Part shown: piece after piece, positions 58,401 through 64,000 of the stretch
How the letters are laid out: every line of letters starts with the position of its first letter
Position numbering within the stretch: position 1 is the first letter of the stretch
Source: Congeria kusceri
Lineage: Eukaryota; Mollusca; Bivalvia; Myida; Dreissenidae
Assembly: GCA_027627225.1 (NCBI GenBank)
Contig: CM051033.1
Coordinates: 8,636,501 to 8,700,500, forward strand
Reading direction: 5' to 3'
DNA: 64,000 bases
Translations under genes and position numbers: made by a program
Notes under the pieces: generated by a model
What the model was told of the DNA's origin: nothing
The model's database searches: none
What the model saw: only the letters and a program-made list of their open reading frames with translations

Positions 58401-60456
58401 GAACATTGCACAATTGCTATTTATAGAGCATCCGCTTATATAAATGTAGGCTAAACAAAATTGCTATTTCGTTACGTGAATGAATATAGCATTCTGTTTA
58501 TGGCATACAATGAGAAACTACGTTCATAATTAGCCCCAGTTCTAGAGATTATGTTGAAGATATGTTTATAACTTCATTTTAACAGCTTATGTAAACAATT
58601 ATGTAACTGTTTAATCCTCCAAATTATGCAACAGTTATTGGTATATGTTAGACCATTGTTTGAAGTTTGCGTTCCCTAGAATTAGAAAATTTGCTCAATT
58701 CTATTGGCATTCAATTTTCCAGCTGCATAATTATCGCAAGAAAATCTGGGTCAAAAGTGATCTTAGACAGCAACGCCGAATAAATAAAAACAAAATATAT
58801 ATTCAATGTTCATCCTCTTGTCAATTTATTGTATACTTATTTAAACTTAATATCTGAATAGAAAATCAACTTTCAATTAAGTGTCAATACTAAACAACCA
58901 ATATACGATAAAGCATAATGTCTGTTTTATTGCAGTCCGTAATTGATTGCTGATACAAAACCGGTAAAAGCCGAAGGCCGAGATAAATTTCGTGAATTGG
59001 GTGAAAATAACTTCGAGAATCAATTACAAGTGATACTAAAGTTAACAAAGGACGGTCTAAATGCAAATTTTCATTAACAAAAATATATTGTTTGTATCGA
59101 CATGAAAATGATTCCCCTAACTTATTCCACCTGAGAAATTTGAATTTAAGTATAAAAATACTGTTTTTGCAACAATTTCCTAACCTGGTTTAAGCAGATT
59201 TTACCAAATTCCCTAACATTGAAATAAGAACAAAATGACACATATACTTTAAAAACTTAAAAAGACGGTTCAAACGTTAAGTTTTCAAAACGAAAAATAC
59301 CATTGTTTAAAGAAGATATTATATATTCAAATGCAACGTGTGCAATTTTGATATTTAAATTATTAACAAAACTATGATTGTTTGAAGTACCCAGTTCTTA
59401 ATTTTCCTATTAAATTCAATGTTAAATCTTATCATCGATTTTGATCGATAACGACAGTGGGATTGCATTGAAAGTTGGATATGTCAGTATTTTTAATGAA
59501 TGTGCTCATTTATGCCGGTGGTTAACATTAATCAAATTCACTCCTATATCGTCGAGTTGATTTATTTGGCAATTTACAAGACATTGGACATTTGATAGCT
59601 CCATCTCTCTGAAAATTGAACAGACAGTTCCGCTTTGAGCATTATAAAACAGTCGTGTTCCGATGCCTCGAACTCGCTTGACGCAAAGTTCTCGTTGGCT
59701 CATAGTCTCTTCGAGGGACTGATATTTTATTGCTAAAATTCGTTTGGCTCGAATTCACGAGGGTTGAATGTTCGGATGGCTCGACGTGTTTTCACGGTCC
59801 TGTTCGCAGTTTTTACACATTTAATGGTTGGTTAGGCTCAAATTTACGCTTCGGTCCGATCGATTCGTTAATAGATAAGATGCGATTAATTGGTGTCAAG
59901 TGTTGAGAGAACACAATTATTGATTATATTCACAGCTTTCACAAACTTAAAGAAATAACGTTTATACAAATAGAAGTACATGTTTGCATCTGTTAATAAC
60001 CATGATGGATATCTGAATACTCTTCGATTGGAGATTTAACCTACGTGCAGTACGAAGATTTCTTTTAATCGTATTTAAAAATGGTAGTGTTAAATCAAAT
60101 AAAAATGACGACAACAACATTACCAACAACTAATACTATCATGGGACCTCAGTGTTTCGCGCTACTTGTATAAAATCAGAAAATATTTATAAATAAAACA
60201 AACATTGTATCTTTATTTCGGATTCAATTCATTAAATACAGCATATCACATTATCATTACATTTATTTCATATGACTGTCAATATTATGAACGTATATGG
60301 AACAAATTTACGACCTGTCAAAAGGTTGAAAATATATAGGTCACTCCAATGTATCGTTTTTTACAACATAATATTTTTAAACTATAGTGGGCAATATCAG
60401 TCATAAAATCACGCACTATTTTTGTCAATGTTTACCTCTTAAAATGAAATTTCAAT
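58401..60456. other. Stretch without a supported gene
   Basis: 59506-59703 (minus, 65 codons) lies in a less AT-rich patch (59560-59860) with repeated ggctcga / ctcgaa words, possibly an old repeat. No gene recognised. Confidence 0.45.
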
Positions 60457-60636
60457 ACGAAATTAAAATAATGTTCAATTTAAACTAATCAATGATAATT
60501 AAAGTTATGTATTTGCACGAAATTAAAATAATGTTCAATTTAAACTAATCAAGGATAATTAAAGTTATGTATTTGCACGAAATTAAAATAATGTTCAATT
60601 TAAACTAATCAAGGATATTTAAAGTTATGTATTTGC
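60457..60636. repeat. 60-bp tandem repeat, exactly 3 units
   Basis: acgaaattaaaataatgttc starts each unit at 60457, 60517 and 60577. The units differ at one or two positions (aatgataatt, aaggataatt, aaggatattt). Confidence 0.97.
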
Positions 60637-60853
60637 AATTTTAATGACTGTTTTGGAGATCCACAGTGGGGGTACTAAAATTAATTGTCTCGACTGATAC
60701 CTTTGACATTTGAGCATAAGTTTAAATGTTTCCAATGATGGCATTTGTCACTAATGCTATATATGTGAACTTGTTAAGGTTTTCTGGCTCAAACCTATCA
60801 CACAAGAAAATGTTTTAGTGCCAATCTCACTATCTTTATCACTGTTGGCATCC

Positions 60854-61459
60854 TCAGGTTTTAAATTGGGTCACTTTGTTTGATGATTGCGCTGAAGTTA
60901 CATTTTGAGGAACAGTGTCTTTTTTGCAGACGATCTTTGAAGGGGTATGCTCACTGTTGACTTCTGATTCATCGATGTTGAAAATTTGTTTGAGGTTTGG
61001 CAATGATTTAGTTGTTTGTTCGTACTTGAAGTTGTTCACCATACTATTTATCCAGGGTTTGTCTTGATGTTTTGGCCTTTGCAATAGCTAGTATTTGTAG
61101 TTTTACTGATTACAGGTCTGGTAAATGCATTTGTCACTCAAACATTTCATTTCATGTTTTTGCCCAAAGACTCTGCAACGTATTTGCCCATATACTTAAT
61201 GGATATTAGATGTACCCATATCCAATTTCTGCCATGTATTTTACTTGGTCATATAATCTTTCCTCTTCTTCAGGAGTAAAATTGTCTCATGACCCACTTT
61301 GGCATCAGTTTCAACACGACCTTTTATTCTTTCTCTCAGGGTTTGTACAGAGTGCATTTTTGATGCTCGATAAGCAGAAATACCTCCAATTGTTGCCTCA
61401 GAAGCCCTCCGTCAGTTTGCCCTATCATACCGAAGACGTCACTTTTTAGGTTGTGGTTC
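60854..61459 (-). pseudogene. Decayed pogo-like transposase (Psq HTH + start of DDE domain)
   Basis: Minus strand. From 61459: EPQPKK, a TGA, RLRYDRAN, another TGA, then RRASEA...SAYRASK and TLRERIKGRV, which is a Pipsqueak-type DNA-binding helix-turn-helix. After a frameshift, FTPEEEERLYDQVKYMAEIG (about 61250-61310) matches the linker typical of pogo/Tigger-like transposases. The last frame (61084-60854) gives IFNIDESEVN with the first catalytic Asp, HTPSKIV and VTSAQSSNKVT. It then stops, so the second and third catalytic acids are absent. The first codons follow ttcttgttttta-g, a good splice acceptor (AG at 61460-61461), suggesting it was once a 3' exon. Stops and frameshifts show it is not functional now. 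Confidence 0.82.
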
Positions 61460-62209
61460 CTAAAAACAAGAAAAAAGCCCTCTTATTTCAATTGCAAAAA
61501 ATGGAAAATGCAACTTTTTATGTTTAACCCTACAATAATGGTGTGTTTTTATTGAAATTGTAGCACAGGTGCGCTTCCGTAGTTTTTATTTTTTTTAACA
61601 ACCGGAGTCACGTGACCTGTCAAATTTCCAGACGACCGCAAACTATTACTTTATTTTCATCGTTAAGACAAACAATCTGTAATGTAGTGTTTGAAATCGA
61701 ACGTAGCAACTTACCGCGACTCGGAACATAAGGCTCCAAAACCAAAACGAAAGTACGTATTGAAGCAGATTGCTAATATAAACAACCGGCTGGTGGCGCT
61801 GTATTATAATAAGACAATTTACATTCCTCTATTATTACATAATCTCTCAATAATAATAATTTCTTGCTTCAGTTTGGATGCTGTTTCAGAACAAATGGCG
61901 ACATAATCGGCACAAATTGAACATAATACATCGGGAATGCCGTTAGTAATAAAAATACCTAACCCACCAATGACTCTTAATATTACTACTACTAGTATTC
62001 TCTTTACATTGATTACTACAATAGGCAGACGAAAGTTGTGGAGTAACATGTATTCGTTCTTTGTTGTTTTGCTTGTATAGTTATTCGCTGCTTATAGTTT
62101 GGTTTCAATGATTTTCTTTACGATGACATGTTTCTTTTGTAAACAGTATTGTTTATGAAATAACATTGGAAAACATTATTTATTGTTGAACTATGTCAAA
62201 TAAACGAAG
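61460..62209. other. Stretch without a recognisable gene
   Basis: 61470-61500 is the polypyrimidine tract (minus strand) of the pogo-like exon. 61691-61906 is an unrecognised 71-codon open frame. Nothing else supported. Confidence 0.45.
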
Positions 62210-62997
62210 TTTAGAGGGGGGGGGGGAGGGGTATATAGGAGTGAGCTTGTTGGTCTGCCTGTCCGTTGGTCTGTTGGTCTGTTGGTTTTTGGTTTCCGGA
62301 TGATAACTAAAGAAAGGCTCGACATATTCAAATAATTTTTGGTACACATATGTTACGTCATAGAATACAGGTCAAGTTCGATATTGATTACAAACCATAA
62401 AAAATGAGACAGAGTTATGGCCCCTTTTTGACTTAAAATTCCCTAAAAACATTGGTATGCATGTGTAGCATCATAAAATGCGGGTTAAGTTTCACGTTGG
62501 TGACAAACCACTGAATTTTGATACAGTTATGGTCCTTTATTTGACTTAAATTCACTAAACACATGGTTTACTGACGATAACTCAACAATTGCTTGACATA
62601 TTTAAATAATTAATAATACACATGTATAGCATCGTAAAATACAGGTCAAGTTCGACTTTAGTTACAGACCACTAAATTTTGACATAGTTATGGCCCCCTT
62701 TTTGACATATATTCCCGAAAAAACATGGACAATAACTCATGAATGGCATCGCATATTTTAATTATTTTTGGTACATGGGTGTAACATCATAAAATACAGA
62801 TCAAGTTTAACTTTGGTTACAAACCACTAAATGTTGACAATGTTATGGCTCCTATTGAAAATAAATATGTCCAAATACACTGTTGACCATTCACAAATTA
62901 AAGCATTCTCTCTGTCCATTTCTTTCGAATGGATGTTACAGTTTTGTGACAAGGCCATAATGTGGCGGTATATCCGTCACTCATGTGACGATTCTAG
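62210..62997 (+). mobile_element. Core-repeat element F5 with Helitron-like 3' end
   Basis: Head: a G-run and ggtatataggagtgagcttg (62215-62250), then four units marked by gttatggcccc (about 62414, 62528, 62690, 62843), each with tcaagttcgac-tttggttac and aaaccactaaa. The tail has a 6-bp stem CGTCAC-tcat-GTGACG (62975-62990), four bases later CTAG (62994-62997), and then T. A hairpin shortly before CTRR followed by T is the Helitron 3' signature. The 5' end does not show a clean TC start, and there is no Rep/helicase, so at most a non-autonomous copy. Confidence 0.65.
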
Positions 62998-64000
62998 TTT
63001 GCAGTAAATTCAACTTCAACAATTTTAAACAGTTATGTATATGTTCCAATGAATGTTATTGGCTCGAGAAACGACATTTCCAGGTTCGTAAAAATTGCGA
63101 TATATTTCTTAGAAATATTTTATTACATGCAAATAATTTATATTTTAACTCGTCTGATTGTTGTGTGAATTCAGTTTGTAATTGAAGTTATATATTTGTA
63201 ACAAATTTTACTGACCTTAGAGTTAAAACATGATCATGTTCAAATGATTTTTTTAGTAGTTTATAATACGCACATTCCAGCATTTAACCAGCATTAATTA
63301 TTTCATGAATATATATTCTTATTCAACTCGGTCAGCCCTGGAAAATATCAATTACATCCTAGTAAAGTCATACAACTGTAAAGTCATAGAGCTGTAAAGT
63401 CATAGAGCTGTATTTTGCATACCAGTGGGTCGCGCGACCCTGCAAATAGCAGCACACATTGACAACTGATCTAAATATATATACCTATTGATTTGTCTCG
63501 TGAAAAGTCACCTGATTTGGATTTGGAATCTCGTCAAATCGCGTGCACTTGCATCTAGCACACGGCATTGACTTCAGAACCAATGAACGTACTTATATGT
63601 GTCATATGATTCACGCCTCCATGCATGAAATATAAAGATTTGTATGAGAGTGTTGGATAACGATCTAGTTCACCATGCGAGGCTGAGAAACACGATCTTT
63701 ATCCAGCATTCACATAAGATTTTTAATCCATTTTTATGTCATTTTATGAAAGAATAAGTGCAAACTCCTGAATAAAATGGAATTTTGATAAGTTGGTCAT
63801 TCCATAGTTAACATCACTGTTATTTAAAGACAGCACATTATTTTGGGAAGCCGGAATATATTATTTCGCGTGCACTCCAACGAGAAGAACATAGTCCATG
63901 ATGTAATCTAGTTTTTATTTATCAAACAATCTTTTTAACAGGGCGTAGTATTTTATTTCTTTACATATTCACAGCAAGGCAACAATCTTCCTTTCAATAA
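62998..64000. other. AT-rich stretch without a recognisable gene
   Basis: Only a short direct repeat (gtaaagtcatagagctgtaa, 63380-63412) and small open frames (62985-63185). Nothing else supported to the window end. Confidence 0.5.

Noticed and set aside
61210..61449. 79-codon plus-strand open frame
   Set aside because: Antisense of the pogo-like transposase remnant, whose Psq and linker motifs are on the minus strand.

Overview
This is eukaryotic, AT-rich, intron/intergenic-type DNA with almost no host coding capacity. The repeat vocabulary points to a bivalve mollusc, probably a heterodont clam or mussel. It has several unrelated core repeats of roughly 110-180 bp, with phrases such as 'gaccttgaccccaccca', 'ggcataactctgtca', 'acatggccgccaggggg' and 'tttttgaccccacatgaccc', plus (GACC)n tracts ending in 'ggtgcaaagcaagata'. 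I cannot name the species. No rRNA, no convincing intact host gene and no CRISPR array is visible. The long open frames are mostly translations of tandem repeats.

Layout. 1-1602: a 61-bp satellite, exactly 26 units. 1931-5085: a 49-bp minisatellite split by a 1.75-kb insertion that carries a decayed minus-strand LINE gag-like ORF. 5180-5815: core-repeat family F1. 7021-7584: a hAT-like MITE. 7816-12901: four tandem arrays (a 24-base poly-A run lies among them), the last being three ~725-bp units. 13440-31677: a tandem segmental duplication of about 9 kb. Each copy contains the same series: core repeats F3, F6 and F2, a 41-bp minisatellite, a CRE-containing repeat, a tRNA-like Pol III unit and more F2. 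Copy 2 alone has received a MULE-type transposon (22701-23872) with a perfect 9-bp target duplication, and copy 1 preserves the empty site.

32-43 kb: more core repeats. A 2.9-kb non-autonomous transposon (35351-38236) sits inside one of them; it starts with CACAGTG and is flanked by the 5-bp duplication GACCT. A 5'-truncated LINE (39905-40528), a family F4 array and a 173-bp (TA)n tract follow. 45-46.4 kb: a TTA-flanked MITE and two scrambled Ty3/gypsy integrase pieces in opposite orientation. 47.6-58.4 kb: old direct and inverted duplications. 60.8-61.5 kb: a decayed pogo-like transposase. 62.2-63.0 kb: a repeat element with a Helitron-like 3' end.

The window records waves of transposition and tandem amplification rather than a functional operon or pathway. 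The strongest leads are the CACAGTG-ended element with its ten mirrored internal motifs, the 13-versus-1 CRE array next to a Pol III-like unit, and the tandem duplication that dates the MULE insertion. Repeat boundaries, copy numbers and alignments were worked out by eye from the sequence, and no database search was run.
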